Source of the DNA: CALGLS01 sp047626155
GTDB lineage: Bacteria; Bacteroidota; Bacteroidia; Chitinophagales; Saprospiraceae
Reading direction: 5' to 3'
Assembly (NCBI GenBank): GCA_047626155.1
Contig: JBLHRR010000210.1
Span: forward strand, 1 to 7,199
Length of the DNA: 7,199 nucleotides
A model generated the notes under the pieces. It made no database searches. It was not told where the DNA came from and saw only the letters and a program-made list of their open reading frames with translations. The translations under genes and the position numbers were made by a program. Shown piece by piece: positions 1 to 6,720 of the stretch (its first letter is position 1; every line of letters begins with the position of its first letter).

Positions 1-12
1 AAAAACAAATCC

Positions 13-1494
13 ATGAAAAACCCAGCAGACCAACGCGCCCGTCACCTAAACCGCCGAGCCTTCCTCTCCAAATCCGCTATCGGAATTGGAGCCGCAGCGC
101 TGTCTGCCCTAATGGGTACAAATTGTTATCAAAAAAGAGAAAGCGGCTTATTGGTCAACGAACCAGCAGGCGTACAAGGTATTCTAAAAGGCTTACACAT
201 TCCAGCAAAAGCAAAACGAGTGATCTACTTATTCCAAAGCGGAGGCCCATCTCAATTGGAGTTATTTGATTACAAACCTTTATTGAATGAGCGCCGAGGA
301 GAAGATCTCCCAGACTCCATTCGCAACGGCCAGCGACTCACAGGAATGTCCTCCGAACAAGATAGCTTCCCACTAGTAGGATCCAACTTCGGATTCAAAC
401 AATACGGACAAAGCGGTGCCTGGATGAGTGACTTACTTCCTTACACCTCAAAAATTGTAGATGATATTTGTATCATAAAATCAATGCATACCGAGGCGAT
501 CAATCACGATCCCGCGATCACTTTTTTCCAAACGGGTTCTCAGCAACCGGGCCGCCCGAGCATGGGCGCCTGGATGAGTTACGGACTAGGGTCAGAGAAT
601 AAAGATCTCCCCGCATTTTCCGTTTTGCTATCCCGAGGAACAGGGCGCCCGAATGGACAACCACTTTACTCTCGTCTATGGGGCAATGGTTTTTTACATT
701 CGCTCCATCAGGGCGTACAGTTTCGTTCTGCCAAAGACCCGGTACTCTACCTCAACGATCCGGATGGCTTGCACAAATCAGATAAAAGAAAATTGCTAGA
801 TCAGTTGAAAGCGTTAAATGAAGAACACTACGATCAAGTCGGTGATCCAGAAATACAATCTCGGATCGCACAATACGAAATGGCTTATCGGATGCAGACT
901 TCCGTTCCCGAGGTAATGAACATCGAAGACGAACCAGATCACATCTATAATATGTACGGCCCGGATTCAATGACGCCAGGTACCTTCGCCGCGAATTGTT
1001 TGTTAGCAAGACGCCTTGCGGAAAAAGATGTGCGTTTTATTCAATTGTACCACATGGGTTGGGATCAGCATGATGGTCTTCCGGCAGCGATTCAAAAACA
1101 GGCTCGCGATGTAGATCAGGCTTCTGCGGCATTGGTCATGGATTTGAAACAGCGTGGTATGTTGGAAGATACCTTGGTTATTTGGGGTGGCGAATTTGGT
1201 CGAACCAACTACTCACAGGGTGCTTTGACGGCTACCAATTATGGACGTGATCATCATCCGCGTTGCTTCTCTGTTTGGATGGCGGGAGCGGGTATTAAAC
1301 CGGGGATCGTTTATGGGGAGACGGATGATTTTGGTTATAATATTACAAAGGATCCGGTGCATGTACATGATTTTCAGGCGACGATTTTGCAGCAGATGGG
1401 GATTGATCATGAGCGATTGACTTATAAGCATCAGGGGCGGCGATTTCGATTGACGGATGTGGAGGGGGAAGTTGTGAAAGGGATATTGACTTAG
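13..1494 (+). CDS. DUF1501 family protein, Tat-exported, sulfatase/alkaline-phosphatase-like
   Basis: The 493-residue protein has a full-length DUF1501 architecture. Residues 13-18 (NRRAFL) followed by a hydrophobic stretch at about 21-35 form a twin-arginine signal, so it is probably exported folded. Family landmarks in order are FQSGGPSQLELFDYKP at 74-89, HT..INHDPA near 159-168, GWDQHDG at 349-355, WGGEFGRT at 391-398, GRDHHP at 411-416 and DPVHVHDF at 447-454. D351, H353, E394, D413, H414, H415, H450, H452 and D453 are plausible metal or active-site residues. DUF1501 is related to the alkaline phosphatase/sulfatase superfamily, but its reaction is unknown. In other genomes it often follows a DUF1553/DUF1549 cytochrome or a DUF1800 gene; the window starts 12 bp before this gene, so that partner would lie out of view. 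The next gene is 37 bp downstream, probably in the same transcript. GC skew reverses within the gene (see findings). Confidence 0.93.
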   Translation: MKNPADQRARHLNRRAFLSKSAIGIGAAALSALMGTNCYQKRESGLLVNEPAGVQGILKGLHIPAKAKRVIYLFQSGGPSQLELFDYKPLLNERRGEDLPDSIRNGQRLTGMSSEQDSFPLVGSNFGFKQYGQSGAWMSDLLPYTSKIVDDICIIKSMHTEAINHDPAITFFQTGSQQPGRPSMGAWMSYGLGSENKDLPAFSVLLSRGTGRPNGQPLYSRLWGNGFLHSLHQGVQFRSAKDPVLYLNDPDGLHKSDKRKLLDQLKALNEEHYDQVGDPEIQSRIAQYEMAYRMQTSVPEVMNIEDEPDHIYNMYGPDSMTPGTFAANCLLARRLAEKDVRFIQLYHMGWDQHDGLPAAIQKQARDVDQASAALVMDLKQRGMLEDTLVIWGGEFGRTNYSQGALTATNYGRDHHPRCFSVWMAGAGIKPGIVYGETDDFGYNITKDPVHVHDFQATILQQMGIDHERLTYKHQGRRFRLTDVEGEVVKGILT

Positions 1495-1531
1495 GAATGA
1501 GACATAAATAAATAGTTAAAAAAAAGCCTCC

Positions 1532-2554
1532 ATGAATCGAAGAACCTTTCTTCAAAATCTTTCAGCTCTACCATACGGAATACCATTGTTGCAAAATCTG
1601 TCTAACAAAGACATGATTATCGGGCACAACAATCACCAATACAAAATTGACCTTCATTGGGGAGCCTTACATTCCACATTCTATCCGGTGAAAGATTGCC
1701 ACGAAATGGTGCAGGATTCCAAAGGCCGTATTATTTTATTGACCAACCATATCAAAAATAATATCATCATCTATGATAAAAGCGGCCAGCTCGTCGAAAC
1801 CTGGGGGACAGAATATCCCGGAGCCCACGGCCTCAGCCTGCACGTAGAAAACGGCGAAGATTTTTTGTACATCACCGATACCGAACGCCACGAAGTCATC
1901 AAAACAACCATTGATGGGAAAGTGGTGATGATACTGCCTTATCCCAAAGAAAGTGGTAAATACGAAAATGCCCAACAATATGTACCCACCGAAACAGCGA
2001 TAGCTCCTAATGGCGATATTTATGTGGCAGACGGCTATGGTCTACAGTACATCATGCACTACAATGCAAAAGGAGAACTGCTGAATACTTTTGGTGGAAG
2101 AGGAAAGGAAGTTGCTCATTTTGATAATGCCCATGGTATTTGTATTGATTATCGAGATACGGAAAACCCTTGTTTGCTAATCACCGCGAGGCAACAGAAT
2201 AAATTGAAACGTTTCTCTGTGGAAGGAGAGTACCTGTCTACTATTGAGTTGCCAGGGTGTTATATTTGTCGTCCGGTGATACATGGAAAGGAGATCTACC
2301 TAGCAACGATTTGGTCAGATGACGGCTCCCCAGGGACCGGCTTCGTTTCTATCCTGGACGAAAACAATCGCTTGGTATCGGCTCCCGGAGGGGCTGCACC
2401 AAAATATGTAAACAATGTGTTGCAACCAATGTACCAGGCCGTCGATGTTTTTCATCATCCGCATGATGTATGCGTAGATGACGAAGGAAGTATTTACGTA
2501 GCACAATGGAATGCTGGGAATACGTATCCGATAAAATTAAGAAGATTGACTTAA
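1532..2554 (+). CDS. NHL-repeat six-bladed beta-propeller, PAL (amidating lyase)-like
   Basis: The 340-residue protein is built of NHL propeller blades: about 97-132 (HGLSL...LYITDTERHEVIK), 150-189 (AIAPNGDIYVADGYG), 197-240 (AHGICID...KLKRFSVEGEYL) and 307-340 (HPHDVCVDDEGSIYVAQ). Three blade-top histidines, H99, H201 and H311, and Y169 in DGYG match in context the zinc histidines and catalytic tyrosine that I recall for peptidyl-alpha-hydroxyglycine alpha-amidating lyase (PAL). The PAL active-site arginine has no clear counterpart (the aligned stretch is TNHIKN at 71-76). The N-terminus NRRTFLQ looks like a Tat motif, but the hydrophobic segment after it is short, so export is likely but not certain. 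An in-frame stop at 1517-1519 limits the start, and ATG 1532 is the only candidate. It lies 37 bp behind the DUF1501 gene with no terminator between them. A structural or binding propeller without catalysis is the main alternative. Confidence 0.88.
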   Translation: MNRRTFLQNLSALPYGIPLLQNLSNKDMIIGHNNHQYKIDLHWGALHSTFYPVKDCHEMVQDSKGRIILLTNHIKNNIIIYDKSGQLVETWGTEYPGAHGLSLHVENGEDFLYITDTERHEVIKTTIDGKVVMILPYPKESGKYENAQQYVPTETAIAPNGDIYVADGYGLQYIMHYNAKGELLNTFGGRGKEVAHFDNAHGICIDYRDTENPCLLITARQQNKLKRFSVEGEYLSTIELPGCYICRPVIHGKEIYLATIWSDDGSPGTGFVSILDENNRLVSAPGGAAPKYVNNVLQPMYQAVDVFHHPHDVCVDDEGSIYVAQWNAGNTYPIKLRRLT

Positions 2555-2560
2555 CGAAAC

Positions 2561-2719
2561 ATGTTGTATCAACTCCCGCGTCATCAGCGGATATGGCATT
2601 TTGACAAATTCAAAGACTGCTTGAGCGATGCCCCTGAATCAGAAGAAAAACCTTGTTTTGAATCTAGCGGAGTTGCATTGAAAACAGTATTGAATATTAA
2701 ACTACTGTACACTTTTTAA
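2561..2719 (+). CDS. Doubtful 52-residue ORF after the NHL gene
   Basis: An ATG seven bases after the NHL stop opens 52 codons in the same frame as that gene, ending inside the left arm of the inverted repeat. The peptide (start MLYQLPRHQRIWHFDKF) has no signal, repeat or motif that I recognise. Because it continues the NHL frame past the stop, it could be a decayed extension, a remnant of another gene, or chance. The propeller above it already looks complete at its C-terminus, which argues against a recent nonsense mutation. Confidence 0.15.
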   Translation: MLYQLPRHQRIWHFDKFKDCLSDAPESEEKPCFESSGVALKTVLNIKLLYTF

Positions 2720-2812
2720 AAACAAACTTTCCTTTAGCCACTATGCCCGCGGGCGGCGGCTCCCCTTTAGCGGAAGAGGGTTGCGTGGGCAAAAAGTGTA
2801 TAGTAATTTAAT
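2696..2812. repeat. 117-bp inverted-repeat element with GC-rich core
   Basis: Arms of 22 bp at 2696-2717 and 2791-2812 are reverse complements at 20 of 22 positions. In RNA the two exceptions would be a G-U pair and a C-A mismatch. The arms are AT-rich, while 2741-2790 is about 72% G+C (36 of 50 by hand count). A second stem, 2745-2750 with 2785-2790, stacks directly inside the right arm and leaves 2718-2744 as a bulge. GCCCGCGGGC at 2745-2754 is a perfect palindrome, and cctttagc occurs twice (2731-2738, 2764-2771). The flanks carry tgaat (2691-2695) and tgaac (2813-2817), a weak hint of a target duplication. The right arm ends 16 nt before the lipoprotein start, so it could be a MITE-like mobile repeat, a leader structure for that gene, or both. 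Confidence 0.6.
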
Positions 2813-2828
2813 TGAACATTGATATAAA

Positions 2829-3671
2829 ATGAAAGAAATAAAAAACAAATACAAACGAGGTTTCAATTTACTAGCCTTATTACTTGTCCTCCTATTCTCT
2901 GCTTGCCATTCGACAAAGGACGTAGTAATTCAAAAAGAAAATTTTGCTTCCGCCTCAATTTTTCAACTATTGCCACCAAAGGTATTAACGGACTCTGTGC
3001 TTTTCAGAAGAAATACATCGGTTGACCTGGCTATGGAATTTCCAGATGCAGAAATCAGATATACATTAGATGGTAGTCCAGTAACACAAAGCGCAAGCCT
3101 TTATGAGGATGTTTTGATTATTGAAAAAACAACACAGCTACAAGCACTTGCTTTCCATCCTGATTGTAACACCAGTGAAGTTAAGACTCAGCTTTTTTAT
3201 AAAGTAGCAGATGTATTTAGTCAATCCAAAATAAGATTAGTGCCACCTGCCGACTCTCGCTATGCCGCCAAAGGTGTTGCGAGTTTGACGGATATGAAAA
3301 AGGGAAGTATTCAGTTTCGAGGGAAAGATCGTTGGTTAGGATTTCAAAAAGATACGGTGGAGATTAAAGTTCAATTCTCGGAAAAAACAACTTTGGAATC
3401 AATCATACTAAGTACCTTAGCGAGTGAGATAGAATGGATATTCGTACCGAGACGAGTGGAGCTGTTGGAAGGAGAAGAAGTGTTTGCCTTCATCAATAAA
3501 GACAGTATGCAAAATGCTTCTGAAACAGGAGCGCACTTTATGGCAATAGATTTCCCGGAAAGGAAATTAAAAGACTTGACAATCCGAGTGCTGTCTGATC
3601 CTTTACCGAAAGGGCATAACGGCTATGGTTTTATGTCCTGGTTTTTTGTAGATGAAATTATTGCATTGTAA
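2829..3671 (+). CDS. Lipoprotein with chitobiase C-terminal-like and discoidin-like domains
   Basis: The 280-residue protein begins with a basic, hydrophobic signal and a lipobox-like LLFSAC ending at C26, as in Bacteroidota lipoproteins, though F at -3 is not canonical. Residues about 73-125 form a chitobiase/beta-hexosaminidase C-terminal (CHB_HEX_C_1) module with the signature YTLDGS at 78-83. Residues about 135-280 resemble an F5/8 type C (discoidin-like) fold, with DRWLGF at 167-172 and a closing WFFVDEI at 271-277. Both domains in the same order form the C-terminus of the cytochrome encoded at 3855-5903, including the linker PP.D..Y..KG, so the two are paralogous there. No catalytic residues are apparent. 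The role is probably binding of glycan or a partner at the outer surface. It stands alone, with 274 bp before it and 183 bp after it, and its leader holds the inverted-repeat element. Confidence 0.85.
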   Translation: MKEIKNKYKRGFNLLALLLVLLFSACHSTKDVVIQKENFASASIFQLLPPKVLTDSVLFRRNTSVDLAMEFPDAEIRYTLDGSPVTQSASLYEDVLIIEKTTQLQALAFHPDCNTSEVKTQLFYKVADVFSQSKIRLVPPADSRYAAKGVASLTDMKKGSIQFRGKDRWLGFQKDTVEIKVQFSEKTTLESIILSTLASEIEWIFVPRRVELLEGEEVFAFINKDSMQNASETGAHFMAIDFPERKLKDLTIRVLSDPLPKGHNGYGFMSWFFVDEIIAL

Positions 3672-3854
3672 ACAGTCTTTATTAAAAGCTTTGATTATCG
3701 TTTAAGGGTTAAGGTATGTATGAGCTTTGTAAAAAAAAGGTTTTAACCATTTTTCTTTGAGAACTTTTACGAACCAAGTGCTATGTGCTCTTTGTGGCTT
3801 TGTGTTTAAAAATACACTATTTAGAGGAGCGGAACAGTTACAAAAAAAGAACAA
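3672..3854. other. Spacer with degenerate ctttgtg repeat (3780-3804)
   Basis: This 183-bp spacer separates the lipoprotein and cytochrome genes. At 3780-3804 three 8-9 bp units run head to tail: gctatgtg, ctctttgtg, gctttgtg. They are followed by tttaaaaa. A further gctttgt lies at 3724-3730. It resembles intergenic ctttgtg/ttaaaa repeats I remember from other Bacteroidota genomes, but that is recollection. I find no TAnnTTTG promoter element and no hairpin with a T-run. An AGGAG at 3825-3829 lies about 25 bases before the TTG start, too far for ordinary use as a ribosome binding site. Confidence 0.4.
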
Positions 3855-5903
3855 TTGGAATTATTATACATAAATATAAATCGCTTCCACCCGCTACTTG
3901 TACACCTTCCGATAGGAATGCTGTGCCTAGCTTTGTTAATGGAAATCCTCCAGTGGTGGACCAAACGAACCGATCTCAAATCAGCCATTTCCATTTCCTT
4001 AAATGTAAGTTTACTAGCCTCCTTATTCGCTGTTGGAACGGGATGGTTTCTTTCAGAGGAAGGAGGTTACGATGCGGATTTATTGTTTTGGCACAAATGG
4101 ATGGGGATAGGAATGACGACGGTACTTGCTTTAATTTGTGGATTGAGATGGAAAAAGCGAGAGCGCGCTACATTGCCTTTGTTATTTGTAGTAGTAATGT
4201 TGCTTTCTGGAGCAGGGCATTTCGGAGGGAGTATTACGCATGGAGAAAATTATTTGTTTATGAGCGGAGTAGAGGAAGCAGTGGTGTTGGAGAAGATACA
4301 AGAGGCTGAGGTTTATTCTAGAATCATTCAACCCATTTTAAAGAAGAAATGTATGTCTTGTCACAACCCGTCCAAGCAGAAAGGTGGTTTGTTAATGACG
4401 ACGATTGAAGGCATGAAAGCAGGTGGAGAGAAAGGAAAGTTACTGGACTTTGACTATCCGATGAAAAGTGCTTTGCTGACGCGAATTCATTTGCCGAAAT
4501 CAGAGGAAGAGCATATGCCGCCTTCAGGCAAGAAGCAATTGACAGATGATGAAATAGTATTGTTGGAATGGTGGTTAAAAAATAGGGCTTGCTTTGATTG
4601 TAAAGTTTCTGATATAGAAGAGCAAGAAATGGTGGCTGATATTTTAGAAAAGTATAAAGGAACCCGGAAGTCCAAATTAAAGGAATTACCAAAACTAGAG
4701 GCGGGACAGCTGGCGAGTCTGAGCGCTGCCGGAATAGCGGTGTACTCTTTATCGGTAGACAATCCATATGTAATTGTTAACCTATCTGGGAATAAAGAAT
4801 TAAGTAAAAAGACTTTTAAATCCTTAGCTAAAATAGGAGAATACGTATTGGAACTAAATGTACAGAATAGTAATTTCTCCGATCAGTTGGCCAATTGGTT
4901 GCCTTCTTTTCCTCAGCTTCAAAAGCTGCAAGTTCAAAACACCGTTATCTCTAACAAAAGTATTTCAACCTTAGAGGAGCTGGAGCAATTAGAATCCCTG
5001 AATATATATGGGACAGCAATAACCGATGAGGCTATTTTGGGTTTGGAAAAAATCACAAGTTTGAAGAGGCTATATTGTTGGCAAAGCAAAATGACTGAAG
5101 CAGGAGTTCAAAGGCTGCAAAAATCAAAACCGTTACTGGATATTCAATATCAACTGAAGGACGATATTTTTGGTGGAGCTATCCTTAATGAACCATCGAT
5201 ATATATAACGTCTGACCTTTTTGTCGATACCGTTCATGTTCGGCTGAAATCGGACTTTAGAGGCGTCTCTATTTTTTACACACTTGATGGAACAGTTCCA
5301 GATACGACAAGTATTTTGTACCAGGACTCTATCCATTTGGCTCAGCCTGTGGTCCTGAAAACATATTGTTATAAAGAAGGTTGGGAACGTAGCATGGTGA
5401 AGGAGGTAGGCTTTCACAAAGCGGGGCTCCCTTTCAAATCCGCTAAGTTGTCTAAGCCACCTTCCGATGATTATAAGGGAAAAGGTGGTAAAACACTTAT
5501 AGATGGAAAGCACGGAACCTCTGATTTGAAGGATGGAAATTGGCTGGGCTATGAGGGCGAAAACATGAGCTTTGTTGCAGAGTTGGATTCTGCGCAGCAA
5601 ATTACCGAAGTCGCCTTACGCGCTATGTCCTCTCCGGGGCCCTGGCTCTTTTTCCCGAAAGGGTTGAAAGTGTCAACCTCTATAGATGGAAAGAAATATA
5701 AGCTGGCGGGTGAAGAAAAATATAAAATTGAACAGCGAGATAACTTTAGATTGAAAAAATATTTTAAAATTGATTTTGAACCAAGGGAAGTACGTTATGT
5801 TAAAGTGGAGGTTACTGGGCATGGGAAGTTGCCAGATTGGCACCCTAACGTGGGGGAAGGTTCCTGGCTATTTATAGATGAAGTATCGGCGAAGTATAAG
5901 TGA
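3855..5903 (+). CDS. DUF2231 membrane cytochrome c with LRR, chitobiase-C and discoidin-like domains
   Basis: The 682-residue protein has five parts. (1) DUF2231, 1-135: FHPLLVHLPIG at 11-21 and helices at about 13-33, 44-66, 80-97 and 107-121; basic loops at 36-42 and 98-104 place both termini in the periplasm. H12, H17, H80, H122 and H129 are family-typical histidines. (2) Planctomycete-type cytochrome c, about 155-250: haem motif CMSCH at 166-170 and probable distal ligand M221 in HMPPSG. (3) Four leucine-rich repeats, about 330-430, with T.ITDEAI-like ends. (4) Chitobiase C-terminal-like domain, 447-521, with YTLDGT at 475-480. (5) Discoidin-like domain, about 528-682, with NWLGY at 562-566 and WLFIDEV at 671-677. 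The start is TTG: an in-frame stop at 3822-3824 leaves no ATG ahead of FHPLLVHLPIG. It probably passes electrons between a membrane or periplasmic partner and something bound by its tail. The DUF547 gene follows 13 bp later. Confidence 0.9.
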   Translation: MELLYININRFHPLLVHLPIGMLCLALLMEILQWWTKRTDLKSAISISLNVSLLASLFAVGTGWFLSEEGGYDADLLFWHKWMGIGMTTVLALICGLRWKKRERATLPLLFVVVMLLSGAGHFGGSITHGENYLFMSGVEEAVVLEKIQEAEVYSRIIQPILKKKCMSCHNPSKQKGGLLMTTIEGMKAGGEKGKLLDFDYPMKSALLTRIHLPKSEEEHMPPSGKKQLTDDEIVLLEWWLKNRACFDCKVSDIEEQEMVADILEKYKGTRKSKLKELPKLEAGQLASLSAAGIAVYSLSVDNPYVIVNLSGNKELSKKTFKSLAKIGEYVLELNVQNSNFSDQLANWLPSFPQLQKLQVQNTVISNKSISTLEELEQLESLNIYGTAITDEAILGLEKITSLKRLYCWQSKMTEAGVQRLQKSKPLLDIQYQLKDDIFGGAILNEPSIYITSDLFVDTVHVRLKSDFRGVSIFYTLDGTVPDTTSILYQDSIHLAQPVVLKTYCYKEGWERSMVKEVGFHKAGLPFKSAKLSKPPSDDYKGKGGKTLIDGKHGTSDLKDGNWLGYEGENMSFVAELDSAQQITEVALRAMSSPGPWLFFPKGLKVSTSIDGKKYKLAGEEKYKIEQRDNFRLKKYFKIDFEPREVRYVKVEVTGHGKLPDWHPNVGEGSWLFIDEVSAKYK

Positions 5904-5916
5904 AAATAATTAAATT

Positions 5917-6597
5917 ATGTCTAACTCAAATAAACTATCCGAAGATCTTTTACTTGCTGTGAAAATGCAGAAATCCACAAAGGAGTTGGTCCTCCAATTG
6001 AAAGAACTCCCCATCACTCAATTGCAAACAGATCTAAATAACGACGACCGCAAAAAGGCATTTTGGATCAATTGTTACAATGCGTTTTTTCAAATTCTCC
6101 GTAAGGGAAAAGGAATGGATAAGCCGGGCATCTATCGGGACAAGGTGACGACCATCGCTGGAAGAAATTGGAGCCTCGATGAAATGGAACATGGCATCCT
6201 CCGAAGATACCGCTATAAACTTTCCCTAGGTTACTTACCAAATATATTCACACCAGCCCTGCTCAAAAAAATGGCGGTTGAAAAAATAGACTACCGGATA
6301 CACTTCGCCTTAAACTGCGGCGCCAAAAGTTGTCCACCCATCGCCTTCTACAACGTCGACCGGATAGAACAACAATTAGAAATGGCAACCCTCTCTTTCC
6401 TAGAAGGAGAAACAGATATTTTTTCTGATAAAAAAGAAATCCATGTCAGCAGATTGTTTCAATGGTTTGCCGGAGACTTCGGGGGCAAAAGTGGAACTAG
6501 ACAAATACTCCAGGAAAAACTGAAGCTGGAAACAAAAGGACAAAAAATTATTTACAAAGAATATTCTTGGGAAGAAGAACTTGATAATTATGCTTGA
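5917..6597 (+). CDS. DUF547 family protein
   Basis: The 226-residue protein covers the DUF547 core. Landmarks are FWINCYNAFFQ at 49-59, LDEMEHGILRR at 87-97, RIHFALNCGAKSCPP at 127-141 and VSRLFQWFAGDF at 177-188. C53, H92, H129, C134 and C139 are conserved-looking polar positions. The family occurs in bacteria, plants and animals and has no established biochemical activity; I do not assign one. No signal peptide or membrane helix is visible, whereas many bacterial members that I recall are exported, so this copy may be cytoplasmic. It starts 13 bp behind the cytochrome gene after an A/T-rich leader, and the two are almost certainly co-transcribed. Unlike its neighbours, its coding strand remains C- and A-rich well into the gene. 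No recognisable terminator follows it. Confidence 0.9.
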   Translation: MSNSNKLSEDLLLAVKMQKSTKELVLQLKELPITQLQTDLNNDDRKKAFWINCYNAFFQILRKGKGMDKPGIYRDKVTTIAGRNWSLDEMEHGILRRYRYKLSLGYLPNIFTPALLKKMAVEKIDYRIHFALNCGAKSCPPIAFYNVDRIEQQLEMATLSFLEGETDIFSDKKEIHVSRLFQWFAGDFGGKSGTRQILQEKLKLETKGQKIIYKEYSWEEELDNYA

Positions 6598-6720
6598 TCT
6601 CTATACAAAGAATTCCAATACATCCGCATCCTAATTCTGCCAATTCATTTAAAAGTAAAATATTAGTCAAAGGTATATATCGAGACAATATTAAAAAATA
6701 AAAGAACTCCTTTCTACGCT

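Noticed and set aside
1495..1531. Terminator or promoter between the DUF1501 and NHL genes
   Set aside because: The 37-bp gap has no hairpin and no recognisable promoter, only an A-rich leader, so co-transcription is the simpler reading.
3785..4309. 174-codon + strand open frame overlapping the start of the cytochrome gene
   Set aside because: It lies in another frame over the DUF2231 region, which carries clear family motifs and helices. The alternative peptide shows no recognisable domain, so it is a shadow.
4324..4767. Minus-strand open frames opposite the cytochrome c and post-haem region
   Set aside because: They lie antisense to well-supported coding sequence with the CMSCH and MPP motifs, and show no domain of their own.
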